A stretch of DNA of 64,000 bases from NCBI GenBank assembly GCA_017395935.1, contig JAFQNL010000024.1, positions 38,425-102,424 of the forward strand, in the 5' to 3' direction. This stretch comes from Oscillospiraceae bacterium. GTDB taxonomy: Bacteria > Bacillota > Clostridia > Oscillospirales > Oscillospiraceae. A program made the position numbers and the translations under genes. The notes under the pieces are model-generated. The model made no database searches. It was not told the origin of the DNA and worked only from the letters and a program-made list of their open reading frames with translations. This document shows positions 8,753-18,163 of the stretch, piece by piece (positions within the stretch are counted from its first letter, which is position 1; each line of letters opens with the position of its first letter).

Positions 8753-9679
8753 ATGTCTTTTGATATTCTGCAGGAAAAGATCCGTAAAATGAAGAACCCT
8801 ACCGTGGCCGGTCTGGATGCCCGTCTGGAATATGTGCCCGAACATATCACCAAGAAGTACATCGACGCCTACGGTGAGACCCGTAAGGCCGCTGCCGAGG
8901 CTATCTTTGAGTTTAACTGCGGTCTGATGGATGCCCTGTGCGATATCGTTCCTGCCGTCAAGCCTCAGGCTGCCTATTATGAGAATCTGGGTTGGGAAGG
9001 CGTGGAAATGCTGGAGCGGACCATCAGATATGCCAAGGAAAAGGGATTCTACGTCATTGCCGACATCAAGCGCGGTGACATCGGCGCCACTGCCTCTGCC
9101 TACTCTGAAGGTTGGCTGGGTAAGAGCAAGATCGGCTCCTCTATGGTTTCCGCCTTCGATGCCGACTGCGTCACCCTTAACGGTTATATGGGCTCCGACG
9201 CCATTAAGCCCTTCCTGAAAGATGCTGAAACCTACGATAAGACCGCCTTTGTCCTTGTCCGCACCTCCAATCCCTCTGCCATCGAGCTGCAGGATATGGT
9301 AGCCGGTGACCGGCTGGTCTATAAGGTCATGGCCGAGCTGGTGGATCAGTGGGGCAAGACCACTCAGGTGGGTGAATATGGTTATAACCGTGTTGGTGCT
9401 GTGACCGGTGCCACCTACCCCTCCGACCTGCGTCTGCTGCGCAAAATGCTGCCCAATACCTTCTTCCTGGTGCCCGGCTATGGCGCGCAGGGCGGTACTG
9501 CCGAGGACGTCCACTACGCCTTTGACCAGTATGGCCGCGGTGCTATCGTCAATTCCTCCCGGGGTATTATGTGTGCCTGGAAGAAGTCGGACAAGAACGG
9601 CGCTGACTTCGGCGAGGCTGCCCGGAACGCTGCCATTGAGATGCGCGACGCCATCAAGGCCGTCACCCCCATCCTGTAA
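8753..9679 (+). CDS. pyrF: Orotidine 5'-phosphate decarboxylase (type 2)
   Basis: A 308-residue TIM-barrel enzyme that converts OMP to UMP, the last de novo pyrimidine step. The length and the DIKRGDIGATASAYS motif (catalytic Lys/Asp network) place it in the longer PyrF type 2 family. N-terminal TVAGLDAR and C-terminal VPGYGAQGG phosphate-binding loop are intact. RBS AAGGAGG precedes the ATG. The codon usage is strongly GCC/GGT/CTG-biased, as in highly expressed genes of this window. Confidence 0.95.
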   Translation: MSFDILQEKIRKMKNPTVAGLDARLEYVPEHITKKYIDAYGETRKAAAEAIFEFNCGLMDALCDIVPAVKPQAAYYENLGWEGVEMLERTIRYAKEKGFYVIADIKRGDIGATASAYSEGWLGKSKIGSSMVSAFDADCVTLNGYMGSDAIKPFLKDAETYDKTAFVLVRTSNPSAIELQDMVAGDRLVYKVMAELVDQWGKTTQVGEYGYNRVGAVTGATYPSDLRLLRKMLPNTFFLVPGYGAQGGTAEDVHYAFDQYGRGAIVNSSRGIMCAWKKSDKNGADFGEAARNAAIEMRDAIKAVTPIL

Positions 9680-9698
9680 CTTCACATTTTCTGGCATT

Positions 9699-9719
9699 AA
9701 GGCTCGCTATGAGCCTTTT
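9699..9719 (+). other. Small hairpin with T-run between pyrF and pyrK
   Basis: Stem AAGGCTC / GAGCCTT with loop GCTAT, followed by TTG, 20 bases after the pyrF stop. It resembles a weak intra-operon terminator or mRNA-processing hairpin. It contains the ATG at 9709, which is therefore unlikely to start pyrK. Confidence 0.5.
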
Positions 9720-9753
9720 GCCATGTATGACTCAGAAAGAAAAGGTGATCCCT

Positions 9754-10497
9754 ATGCCTATGACAAGCAATTGCCCCATTACCGATCTCCAGTGGCTGAC
9801 TTCCGATGTGGTCTCTATTACCATGGAGGCCGGAGAACTGGCTGAGACTGCCAAGGCTGGCCAGTTTGTCAATATCAAGTGCGGTGAAGGACTGCTTCTC
9901 CGTCGTCCCATTTCTATTTGTGACGTCAACGGCAGCCTGCTGACCGTTGTCTTCCAGGTCAAGGGTGAAGGCACGACCTGGCTCTCTCAGTGCCAGGTGG
10001 GTGAAGAACTGGATGTGCTCGGCCCTCTGGGACATGGCTATGATATTCCTGAGGGAAAGGTTCTCGTGGTCGGCGGCGGTATCGGTGTGCCTCCCATGCT
10101 CTACGCCGCCAAATGCTGCCATGAGGCCGATGCCTGTGTGGGCTTCCGGAGTCAGGCAAATGCCATCCTGCTCGATGAACTCAACGCCGTCTGTGGTAAG
10201 GTACTGGTCACCAGTGACGACGGCTCCATTGGCGAACACGGTTTCGTCAATGCTCTTGTCAAGAAAGCGCTGGCAGAGGAACGCTATACCGCTGTTTTTG
10301 CCTGCGGCCCCAAAGTGATGCTCAAGACTGTCTATGACGTTGCCAAAGAGGCTGACGTTCCCTGCTTTGTTTCGATGGAAGAGCGGATGGGCTGCGGAAT
10401 CGGTGCCTGTCTGGTCTGCGCCTGCTCTGTGGGCGGCCATCATAAGCATGTCTGCAAGGACGGCCCTGTATTCAATGCACAGGAGGTGGACTGGTAA
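9754..10497 (+). CDS. pyrK: Dihydroorotate dehydrogenase B, electron-transfer subunit
   Basis: A 247-residue flavoprotein that passes electrons from NADH to PyrD. The N-terminal FAD-binding beta barrel includes GLLLRRPISICD, the NAD-binding region holds VGGGIGVPPM, and the C terminus carries the [2Fe-2S] cysteines in CGIGACLVC plus a later Cys in HVCKDGPVF. The start is set by AAGGTGAT at 9742-9749; the reading frame runs up to 9709, but that ATG sits in a hairpin. The stop overlaps the pyrD ATG by one base, as expected for a stoichiometric heterotetramer. Confidence 0.93.
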   Translation: MPMTSNCPITDLQWLTSDVVSITMEAGELAETAKAGQFVNIKCGEGLLLRRPISICDVNGSLLTVVFQVKGEGTTWLSQCQVGEELDVLGPLGHGYDIPEGKVLVVGGGIGVPPMLYAAKCCHEADACVGFRSQANAILLDELNAVCGKVLVTSDDGSIGEHGFVNALVKKALAEERYTAVFACGPKVMLKTVYDVAKEADVPCFVSMEERMGCGIGACLVCACSVGGHHKHVCKDGPVFNAQEVDW

Positions 10498-11414
10498 TGA
10501 GTAAGGTGAATATGTCTGTTGATCTGGCCGGCATGAGCATGAAGAACCCTGTCGTGGTGGCCTCCGGCACCTTTGGCTTTGGCCGTGAGTACAGCCAGTT
10601 TTATGACCTGTCCAATCTGGGCGGTATCTGCGTCAAGGGTTTGACCCTCCATAAGCGGGAGGGCAATCCTCCTCCCCGGATCGCCGAGACACCTATGGGA
10701 ATTCTCAATTCCGTCGGCCTTCAGAACCCTGGTGTAGACGGTTTTATTGAGACGGAGCTGCCCTGGCTGAAAGAACAGGACGTTCGTATTATTGCCAATA
10801 TCTCCGGCAACACCCCGGAAGAGTACGGTATTATGTGCCAGAAGCTTTCCAAGGCTGGGGTAGATATGATCGAAGTGAATATTTCTTGCCCCAATGTCAA
10901 GGCTGGCGGCCTCCAGTATGGCGTTGTGCCTGAGATGGCAGCCGAAGTGACCCGGGAGGCCAAGGCTCATTCCTCTGTCCCTGTCATGGTCAAGCTCTCT
11001 CCCAATGTCACCGATATTACCGCCATCGCCAAGGCGGTTGTAGACGCCGGCGCTGATGCCCTGTCTCTGATCAATACTCTCCGTGGTATGCGTATTGATA
11101 TCAACAGCCGTCGCCCCGTTCTGAAAATGAACACTGGCGGTCTCTCTGGTCCGGCCGTCCTTCCTGTAGCCGTTCGTATGGTTTGGGAAGTTGCCAATGC
11201 CGTCAATGTTCCCATTCTGGGTATGGGCGGTGTCTCCAAGGGCGAGGACGCGGCTCAGCTCATGCTGGCTGGTGCCTCTGCGGTGGCAGTGGGTACCGCC
11301 TGCTTCTCCGACCCTTATGCGCCGATCCATGTCCGTGACGGTCTGGAATCCATTGCCCAGCGCCAGAACCTGACCTCCGTCAGCCAGCTCACCGGAGCTG
11401 TCCAGCCCTGGTGA
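10497..11414 (+). CDS. pyrD: Dihydroorotate dehydrogenase B, catalytic subunit
   Basis: A 305-residue FMN TIM-barrel enzyme oxidising dihydroorotate to orotate with PyrK as partner. Motifs: NPVVVASGTFGFG at the N terminus, KGLTLHKREGNPPPR, NISCPNVK with the catalytic Cys typical of the class 1B enzyme, and MGGVSKGEDA for the FMN phosphate. Its pairing with pyrK fits an anaerobe that uses NAD+ rather than quinone. pyrB, pyrE and carAB are not in this window. Confidence 0.95.
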   Translation: MSKVNMSVDLAGMSMKNPVVVASGTFGFGREYSQFYDLSNLGGICVKGLTLHKREGNPPPRIAETPMGILNSVGLQNPGVDGFIETELPWLKEQDVRIIANISGNTPEEYGIMCQKLSKAGVDMIEVNISCPNVKAGGLQYGVVPEMAAEVTREAKAHSSVPVMVKLSPNVTDITAIAKAVVDAGADALSLINTLRGMRIDINSRRPVLKMNTGGLSGPAVLPVAVRMVWEVANAVNVPILGMGGVSKGEDAAQLMLAGASAVAVGTACFSDPYAPIHVRDGLESIAQRQNLTSVSQLTGAVQPW

Positions 11415-11421
11415 CCGGTCC

Positions 11422-12567
11422 ATGACAAGAGTATATATCGTTCGTCACGGTGAGGCAGAAGGCAATGTCTACCGCCGGATTCACGGCCATTATGACAGTG
11501 ACCTGACAGAGAACGGCTTGCGGCAGGTTCAGGCACTGGAAGAGCGGTTTCGCTCGATCCATCTGGACGCCGTCTATTCCAGCGACCTGATTCGATGCAG
11601 AAAGACGGCCAGAGCCATGTACGAGCATAAGGGCCTTCCGCTTCAACTGGATCCCGGACTGCGTGAGTTCAACTTCGGACAGTGGGAGGACTGTACCTGG
11701 GCCGAGATTGGAATGAAAGACCCTGCCGGGATGAAAAAGTTTGAGCTGCCTACCGCTGATTTCCGGGCGCCCGGAGGCGAAAGCTTTGATGAACTGCGCC
11801 GCCGTGTTGCCCATACTGTGCTCAAACTGGCTGCCCGCCATGACGGTCAGACCATTGGTATTGCCACTCACTATCTGGCTCTGCGCTCCATGCTCTCCCT
11901 CTTCCACGGATACAAGGTGGAGGATATCAATCGGAAGATTCCCAGATGTGACAATACTGGCGTCACCTGTCTGGATATTGAGGACGGAAAGGTCAGCTTT
12001 GTCTTTGAGTGCGACAACTCCCACCTGCCCTATGAACTCTCCACCCTCTCTCATCAGGCATGGAAGGTGACCGGCGGGATTGCCGATCCTGCAGCCAACC
12101 TCTGGTATCGCCCATGGGATCCGGTGGAAGAGAAGGACCTTTACCTCCGTTTCCGGGAGGAGACCTGGTACCGGGTCCATCCCAACGACCCCTTTGACGG
12201 AGAAAAATTCTACCGTCAGGCCAGCTCGGCCAGCCGTTTTGATCCCAAGTCGGTGGTCTGTGTTATGCAGGCGGACCGGGTGGCCGGACTGCTTGAGATG
12301 GATCTGGAGCGAGACAAGGAACAGGGTGTTGGCTTTATTTACTTCTACTACATGGCTCCCGAGATCCGGGACCATCATCTGGGTATCCAGCTGCTGGGAC
12401 AGGCGATCTCTACCTTCCGGCCTCTGGGCCGAAACAAGATCCGCCTCCGCTGCTCAGAGGATAATGAGCAGGGGATGCACTTCTATCTGAAAAACGGATT
12501 CCGGCCTGTAGGTCCCGCTCCTTATAGCAAGGTACCGCTGATACTGATGGAAAAAGCGTTCAACTAG
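11422..12567 (+). CDS. Fused histidine phosphatase - GNAT acetyltransferase
   Basis: A 381-residue two-domain protein. Residues 1-205 form a histidine-phosphatase (phosphoglycerate-mutase-like) domain with YIVRHGEAEGN, the GHYDSDLTENG substrate loop, the FNFGQWEDCTW acid motif and GIATHYLALRS carrying the second His. Residues about 225-381 form a GNAT N-acetyltransferase domain with MAPEIRDHHLGIQLLGQAI and the C-terminal RCSEDNEQGMHFYLKNGF acetyl-CoA fold. It starts 7 bases after pyrD and is probably in the pyr transcript. Both domains keep key residues, so both activities may exist; the substrates are unknown. It could be a nucleotide- or cofactor-repair enzyme, but that is a guess from context. 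Confidence 0.85.
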   Translation: MTRVYIVRHGEAEGNVYRRIHGHYDSDLTENGLRQVQALEERFRSIHLDAVYSSDLIRCRKTARAMYEHKGLPLQLDPGLREFNFGQWEDCTWAEIGMKDPAGMKKFELPTADFRAPGGESFDELRRRVAHTVLKLAARHDGQTIGIATHYLALRSMLSLFHGYKVEDINRKIPRCDNTGVTCLDIEDGKVSFVFECDNSHLPYELSTLSHQAWKVTGGIADPAANLWYRPWDPVEEKDLYLRFREETWYRVHPNDPFDGEKFYRQASSASRFDPKSVVCVMQADRVAGLLEMDLERDKEQGVGFIYFYYMAPEIRDHHLGIQLLGQAISTFRPLGRNKIRLRCSEDNEQGMHFYLKNGFRPVGPAPYSKVPLILMEKAFN

Positions 12568-12593
12568 ACAAGTAAAAAATTTTTTGAAAAAAT

Positions 12594-12628
12594 CCCGGTC
12601 AAAAAGAGGAATTCTCATTTTGACCGGG
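12594..12628. terminator. Hairpin between the fusion gene and dgt
   Basis: Stem CCCGGTCAAAA / TTTTGACCGGG around an AGAGGAATTCTCA loop. The T-run (ATTTTTT) lies on the minus-strand side; the plus side continues TACATATT. It may be bidirectional or only partly effective for the pyr operon. Confidence 0.45.
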
Positions 12629-12677
12629 TACATATTCATAGAACGAAATCCCACCTTGAGCTGTTGGGGGTGCCGAT

Positions 12678-13691
12678 ATGAGTGAGCTGTGTGGTAGAGA
12701 ACGGACCGAACGGGCAGAAGAACTGCTTTTGCTTCCATGGGCCTGCAAGAGCAAGGACTCGAAGGGTCGTAAGCGCCCGGAAGGGGAGTGCAGTGTGCGC
12801 ACCTGTTTCCAGCGTGATGTGGATCGGATCGTCCACTCCCGTGCCTTTCGCCGGCTTAAGCGCAAGACGCAGGTCTTTCTCCAGCCTGAGGGGGATCACT
12901 ATCGTACCCGCCTGACCCATACGCTGGAGGTAACCCGGATTGCCCGGACCATTGCCCGGAATCTGGGTCTGAATGAAGATCTGACCGAGGCAGCTGCTCT
13001 CGGCCACGATTTGGGTCATACCCCGTTTGGACACGCGGGTGAGCGCGCTCTGAACCGGATTATGCCCGACGGCTTCAGCCATAATGTCCAGTCCCTCCGG
13101 GTAGTGGACAAGCTGGAGAAGGAAGGGGACGGTCTGAACCTGACCTACGAGGTACGGCGGGGCATTCTGTGTCATACAGGGGGCGACAAAGCCGAGACGC
13201 TGGAGGGACAGATCCTGTGGTTTGCTGACCGGATCGCTTACATCAATCATGACATCGAAGATGCCATGCGTGGCGGGATTATCTATCCCATGGATATCCC
13301 TATTCAGCTTCGTGAACAGTTGGGCTACAAGAAGAGCCAGCGCATTGATACCTTGGTCCGGGACGTGATCGAGACCAGCCGGAAAGAAGGCCGCCTCTGC
13401 CAAAGCCGGGAGGTAGGCGAGGCCATGCAGGAGCTTCGTAGTTTCCTTTTTGCCATGGTTTACCACAATCCTCAAGCCAAAGGCGAAGAGGGTAAGGCGG
13501 AGGCTATGCTCCATCGGCTCTTTGAGTGGTATCTGAAGGATCCGGATCAGCTGCCCGCCGACTTTCAGGATATCCGCTATGAAGAGGGCGCGGAGCGAGC
13601 GGTCTGCGACTATATTGCCGGCATGACAGATGCCTACGCCATTGAAAAATATGAAGAACTCTTCATTCCCAGAGCTTGGGCGGTGAAGTAA
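12678..13691 (+). CDS. dgt: Deoxyguanosinetriphosphate triphosphohydrolase-like HD protein
   Basis: A 337-residue HD-domain phosphohydrolase that splits dNTPs to deoxynucleoside and triphosphate. Visible: RDVDRIVHSRAFRRLKRKTQVF, RTRLTHTLEV with the first metal His, and the HD signature GHDLGHTPFGHAGE. It belongs to the dGTPase subfamily usually found just before dnaG and rpoD in Clostridia, exactly as here, which links dNTP balance to replication initiation. The ribosome-binding site before ATG 12678 is weak (GGGGG). Confidence 0.92.
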   Translation: MSELCGRERTERAEELLLLPWACKSKDSKGRKRPEGECSVRTCFQRDVDRIVHSRAFRRLKRKTQVFLQPEGDHYRTRLTHTLEVTRIARTIARNLGLNEDLTEAAALGHDLGHTPFGHAGERALNRIMPDGFSHNVQSLRVVDKLEKEGDGLNLTYEVRRGILCHTGGDKAETLEGQILWFADRIAYINHDIEDAMRGGIIYPMDIPIQLREQLGYKKSQRIDTLVRDVIETSRKEGRLCQSREVGEAMQELRSFLFAMVYHNPQAKGEEGKAEAMLHRLFEWYLKDPDQLPADFQDIRYEEGAERAVCDYIAGMTDAYAIEKYEELFIPRAWAVK

Positions 13692-13791
13692 ATTCAGCCC
13701 CTTTTTGTCACTTTTCGGATAGAATGACCTAAACAGGGCTACCATCAGAGAATAAGATACCATTTTCAGTGTTCCGGAGAGGAGGGATCGC

Positions 13792-15543
13792 ATGGCCATA
13801 CCGGACAGTTTTCTGGAAGAACTTAACGCCAGGACCGATATAGTAGATCTGGTCTCCGGCTATGTCTCCCTGACGAAAAAGGGCAACCGTTACTGGGGCC
13901 TGTGCCCCTTTCACAGCGAAAAGACCCCATCCTTCTCCGTGGCACCCGACCGACAGATGTGTTACTGCTTCGGCTGTCATAAGGGTGGCGGACCGGTCAA
14001 CTTCATTATGGAGCTGGAGGGCGTTGGCTTTGTAGACGCCGTCTCTATTCTGGCCCAGCGGGCCGGAATGCCTATGCCGGAAACCAAGAGCGAGGAGAGC
14101 AGCAGAAAACGCCGGGAGCGTCTGTACGAGCTTAATAAGGCGGCAGCCCGCTACTTCTATCAGAACCTGATGTCTCCGGCCGGCCGTAAGGGAATGGATT
14201 ATTTCCGTGAGCGGGGCCTGTCAAGAAAGACCATTCGAAATTTCGGTCTGGGCTACTCCCTGGGCAGCTGGGACGCCCTCATTAAGGCTATGGCCGAGCT
14301 GGGCTACTCCAAGCAGGAACTGCTGGATGTTGGCCTTGTGGTCAAGAGCGAAAAGGGCAGTATCTACGACCGCTTCCGAGGCAGAGTCATGTTCCCTATT
14401 ATTGATCTGCGGGGCAATGTGATCGGCTTTGGCGGACGTGTGCTGGATGACAGTACGCCTAAGTATCTCAATTCTCCTGACACCATTATCTACAATAAGA
14501 GCAAGAATCTCTTCGCGCTCAACCTGGCCAAAAAGAGCAAACAGGAGCGGCTCATTCTGACCGAGGGCTATATGGACACCATCGCCCTCCATCAGGCAGG
14601 CTTTGACTGCGCCATTGCCTCACTGGGCACCTCGCTGACCTCTGACCACGCTCGTATGATCGCTCAGCGGACGCAGGAGGTTGTCCTGTCCTATGACAGC
14701 GATAAGGCTGGCATCAATGCCGCCCAGCGGGCCATCCAGCTGCTGAATAAGACCGGTGTCCGGGTCAAAGTGCTCAAGGTCACCGGTGCAAAGGACCCAG
14801 ACGAGTTCATTAAGAAATACGGTGCTGCCGCGTTCCAGAAGCTGATTGACGGCTCGGAAAACCAGATGGAATTCCGGATCCTGCAGGTAAAGAACCAATA
14901 TGACCTGACGCAGGACGATCAGCGGGTGGCCTGTATTCAGGAGCTGGCAGCTCTCATTGCCCACCTTCCCGGCTCTGCCGAGCGGGAAGTGTATGGCAAC
15001 CGGGCGGCGAAAGATCTGGAAATCTCGCCGGAGACCATGCAGCGTGAGATTCAGCGCAGCCAGCGCCGGCAGATAGCCTACGAAAAGAAGCAGCAAGCCA
15101 GAAAGGTCCTCCAGCCGGTGCAGATGAACCAGCCGGAGAGCCGGGCACTGCGCTATGATAATATGCGCTCCGGAAAGGCTGAGGAGGGAGTGATCGCCCT
15201 GCTCCTGAACGATCCTGGGCTAATGGTAGGGGCGGCAGGTCTGGCCCCGGAGGACTTTACCGTTCCTCTCTTTGGCAGAGTCTATCAGATCATCCGTGAG
15301 CGCTGGGCAGAAGACCGGCCTGTCTCTCTGAATGTTCTGGGACCGGAACTGACTGGAGAGGAAATGAACCATATTGCATCCATTCTGCAAAGCCCCATCT
15401 CTCAGTCCAATCGGGATCGAGCGATGGAGGACTATATCAATATCATACATACTCAGCAGCTTAAGGGCGGCGACCGATCCGGATTGGACGACGAGGCCCT
15501 GATGGCTTATAGAGACAGGAAAGGCATGGAGGAACAGAAATGA
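13792..15543 (+). CDS. dnaG: DNA primase
   Basis: A 583-residue primase. The CHC2 zinc ribbon has C38, H41, C59 and C62 (CPFH ... CFGC). The RNA-polymerase core contains a TOPRIM domain with LTEGYMD and SYDSDKAG (acidic metal ligands). The C-terminal part (about 440-583) is the DnaB-interacting helical region. It synthesises RNA primers for lagging-strand replication. RBS GAGAGGAGGG precedes the ATG. Its last codon overlaps the rpoD ATG by four bases. Confidence 0.96.
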   Translation: MAIPDSFLEELNARTDIVDLVSGYVSLTKKGNRYWGLCPFHSEKTPSFSVAPDRQMCYCFGCHKGGGPVNFIMELEGVGFVDAVSILAQRAGMPMPETKSEESSRKRRERLYELNKAAARYFYQNLMSPAGRKGMDYFRERGLSRKTIRNFGLGYSLGSWDALIKAMAELGYSKQELLDVGLVVKSEKGSIYDRFRGRVMFPIIDLRGNVIGFGGRVLDDSTPKYLNSPDTIIYNKSKNLFALNLAKKSKQERLILTEGYMDTIALHQAGFDCAIASLGTSLTSDHARMIAQRTQEVVLSYDSDKAGINAAQRAIQLLNKTGVRVKVLKVTGAKDPDEFIKKYGAAAFQKLIDGSENQMEFRILQVKNQYDLTQDDQRVACIQELAALIAHLPGSAEREVYGNRAAKDLEISPETMQREIQRSQRRQIAYEKKQQARKVLQPVQMNQPESRALRYDNMRSGKAEEGVIALLLNDPGLMVGAAGLAPEDFTVPLFGRVYQIIRERWAEDRPVSLNVLGPELTGEEMNHIASILQSPISQSNRDRAMEDYINIIHTQQLKGGDRSGLDDEALMAYRDRKGMEEQK

Positions 15544-16787
15544 GCGAAAAAAAGAGCGCCGCAGCAGAGAAGAACAAGGAACTCAAGTCCCGTATCCCTG
15601 AAGGCATCCCCGGTGCGGAGAAGCTGAATGAGCTGATTGAGCGGGGCAAGAAGAAAGGCAAGCTGACTGCCATGGAGATGATGGAGCTGGACGGCGTTGA
15701 GCTGGACAGCGAGACCCTCGATAAGTTCTATGACATTCTGGAAAATCAGGGCATCGAGCTGGTCAGCGACGAAGAACTGCCTGAGACGCTGGAAGTGCCT
15801 GAGGAGGAGATCGAGGAGATCGTCGACGAGGAAGTAGTCGATCCCAATACTCTGGTAGACAGCTTTGGCATTGACGACCCCGTCCGTATGTACCTCAAAG
15901 AGATCGGCAAGGTAGCTCTGCTCACTCCGGAGGAAGAGACCGAGCTGGCCGTTGGCATGAGTGCTGGTTATGCCGCCAAGGAGCAGCTGGACGAGCTCAA
16001 TGAGATGGGCGCGGAGATTCCTGCCGAAGTCAAAGAGGAACTGGACAAGGCTATCAAGAAGGGCGAGCAGTGCAAGCAGCGCCTAGCCGAGGCCAACCTC
16101 CGTCTGGTCGTCTCCATCGCCAAGCGCTATGTGGGCCGGGGCATGATGTTCCTGGACCTGATTCAAGAGGGCAATTTGGGCCTGATCAAGGCTGTTGAAA
16201 AATTCGACTATACCAAGGGCTATAAGTTCTCCACCTATGCCACCTGGTGGATCCGTCAGGCCATTACGCGCGCAATTGCTGACCAGGCCCGTACAATCCG
16301 TATCCCTGTCCATATGGTCGAGACCATCAATAAGGTTATCCGCGTCTCCCGCCAGCTGCTGCAGGAACTGGGTCACGATCCCTCTCCCGAGGAAATCGCC
16401 GCTGAGATGAATATGCCTGTGGACAAGGTTCGGGAGATCCTGAAGATCGCTCAGGAGCCGGTCTCTCTGGAGACCCCCATCGGTGAGGAGGAAGACTCCC
16501 ATCTTGGCGACTTCATTCCCGACGAAGATGCCAGCGAGCCCTCGGAGGCTGCCTCCTTTACGCTCCTGAAAGAGCAGCTGAAGGAAGTGCTCTCCACGCT
16601 GACCCCCCGAGAGGAGAAGGTGCTCAAGCTCCGTTTTGGCATTGAGGACGGCCGTACCCGTACGCTGGAAGAGGTGGGCAAGCAGTTCCATGTCACCCGT
16701 GAGCGTATTCGCCAGATCGAGGCCAAGGCTCTGCGCAAGCTCCGGCACCCAAGCCGCTCTAAGAAGCTGAAGGATTTTCTGAACTGA
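15540..16787 (+). CDS. rpoD: RNA polymerase primary sigma factor (sigma-A/RpoD)
   Basis: A 415-residue sigma-70 family factor. A Lys/Glu-rich N terminus (1.1-like, acidic [11 protein letters not shown] around residue 85) precedes region 1.2 ([11 protein letters not shown]) and region 2 ([25 protein letters not shown]). The -10 reading helix lies in [14 protein letters not shown]. Regions 3 and 4 follow, with the HTH ending in [14 protein letters not shown]. It directs housekeeping transcription; the many TTGACA-17-TATAAT elements in this window fit its specificity. It is coupled to dnaG by an ATGA overlap. Confidence 0.97.
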   Translation: MSEKKSAAAEKNKELKSRIPEGIPGAEKLNELIERGKKKGKLTAMEMMELDGVELDSETLDKFYDILENQGIELVSDEELPETLEVPEEEIEEIVDEEVVDPNTLVDSFGIDDPVRMYLKEIGKVALLTPEEETELAVGMSAGYAAKEQLDELNEMGAEIPAEVKEELDKAIKKGEQCKQRLAEANLRLVVSIAKRYVGRGMMFLDLIQEGNLGLIKAVEKFDYTKGYKFSTYATWWIRQAITRAIADQARTIRIPVHMVETINKVIRVSRQLLQELGHDPSPEEIAAEMNMPVDKVREILKIAQEPVSLETPIGEEEDSHLGDFIPDEDASEPSEAASFTLLKEQLKEVLSTLTPREEKVLKLRFGIEDGRTRTLEEVGKQFHVTRERIRQIEAKALRKLRHPSRSKKLKDFLN

Positions 16788-16818
16788 TCGTTCCAAGCGC
16801 AAGAGAGAAGGCGAGGGC

Positions 16819-18027
16819 GTGAACGACAACAGAACTAAGGCGATCCGGATCTTCCTCATCGCCATTGTCTGCTATGCTCTGGCCGAAGGTTTGAGCAGCA
16901 GTATCTATACCAACTACTTCAAAGAAGCTTATCAGGCCGACTCCTTCCTCCGGGGTATGATCGAGATCCCTCGGGAATCGCCGGGTATTCTGGCCATGTT
17001 CCTGATTTCCGCCTTTGCCTTTCTGGGCAATGTGCGTCTGGCGGTGCTCTCTCATGTGATGATCACAGTGGGACTGGTGGTAATGGGCTTTCTCTCTCCC
17101 AGCTTGGGGGTGATGATGGTCTTTCTCTTCATCAATTCCTTTGGCACCCATATGCTCATTACCCTTAACGACGGCATTGCCATCTCGCTTGCGGAAAAAG
17201 GAAAGACGGGCCAGATGCTGGGCAAGGTAAAAGGCGTCTCCACCTTCTGCTCTCTGCTGGCGGCGGTGGCAGTCTTCTTCGGCTTCCGGCTGGGATGGTT
17301 TTCCTATACAACGCCGGTCATCCTTCCCTTTGCTATAGCAACGGTTATCTCGGTGGGGGCTGTGCTCGCTATGATCTGGATGCGCCGCTATCATCCGGAC
17401 GGCGGCGCCGGGAGGAAGACCCGTCTGCTGCTGAGGAAGGAGTACATACCTTATTACTTTATTACCTTTGCCTATGGCTGCCAAAAGCGAATTCGTCTGG
17501 TATTTGGCCCGTGGGTAATTGCCGAGCTGCTGATGCAGGGGGCAGACACGCTGGCGCTTCTGGCCATTGCCACCCACTTTATTGGAACAGCCTTTGGCCC
17601 GTGGCTGGGCAAAAAGCTGGATCAGTGGGGCATTGGAAAAATGCTCATGGTAGAGGGAATCTATATCGCCGGAAGTGCCGTAGTGATGGGCGTGGGAGCG
17701 CAGATGCTGGCTGATGGACGGACCGGCGGCCTTCTGACAGCGGCAGTCTTTGTCGGCTATGTGCTCTGTAATCTGGTGGGCCATTTTAATATGGTGCATT
17801 CCTATCTGATGCGCTATCTGGCCCGAGATCCGGAAGAGGTTACAGAAAGCCTCTCTGCCGGTCTGGCTGTAGACCATGTTGTGGCCATTGTGATCTCGCC
17901 GATTTTTGGCTGGATCTGGCTCAACTGGGGTCCCGGCGCCGTTTTTGCTATCGTTGCCCTCTTCTCTGTCTCTCAGGCGGCAGTCTCTCTCTGGCTCCGG
18001 GGAAGACAGGCGGCAACAGAAATGTGA
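16819..18027 (+). CDS. Major facilitator superfamily transporter
   Basis: A 402-residue protein with about twelve hydrophobic segments in two groups of six, separated by a basic cytoplasmic loop near residues 192-212 ([15 protein letters not shown]). It lacks a signature that would fix the substrate. A GxxADR-like loop between helices 2 and 3 is not clear. The start is GTG 16819 behind GAGAAGGCGAGG, 31 bases after rpoD; an ATG start is not available nearby. Function beyond membrane transport is unknown. Confidence 0.8.
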   Translation: MNDNRTKAIRIFLIAIVCYALAEGLSSSIYTNYFKEAYQADSFLRGMIEIPRESPGILAMFLISAFAFLGNVRLAVLSHVMITVGLVVMGFLSPSLGVMMVFLFINSFGTHMLITLNDGIAISLAEKGKTGQMLGKVKGVSTFCSLLAAVAVFFGFRLGWFSYTTPVILPFAIATVISVGAVLAMIWMRRYHPDGGAGRKTRLLLRKEYIPYYFITFAYGCQKRIRLVFGPWVIAELLMQGADTLALLAIATHFIGTAFGPWLGKKLDQWGIGKMLMVEGIYIAGSAVVMGVGAQMLADGRTGGLLTAAVFVGYVLCNLVGHFNMVHSYLMRYLARDPEEVTESLSAGLAVDHVVAIVISPIFGWIWLNWGPGAVFAIVALFSVSQAAVSLWLRGRQAATEM

Positions 18028-18064
18028 TTCGGACGCTTTTTTGCTTGTTAAAAATGCTTGTCAC

Positions 18065-18093
18065 TATACAAGTGCATACAGTCGTGCTATAAT
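18065..18093 (+). promoter_or_regulatory. Promoter of the DUF362 gene
   Basis: TATACA, 17 bases, TATAAT with an extended TGC before the -10. The leader to the ATG is about 64 bases. Confidence 0.7.
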
Positions 18094-18163
18094 TACCTCA
18101 TATAGGAATAACTGTGTAAAAATAGTACCATCCGCATCTTACATCTTTAAGGAGGAACACAAA

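Noticed and set aside
9709-9753. Upstream ATG as the pyrK start
   Set aside because: It sits within a hairpin and has no ribosome-binding site; AAGGTGAT selects 9754.
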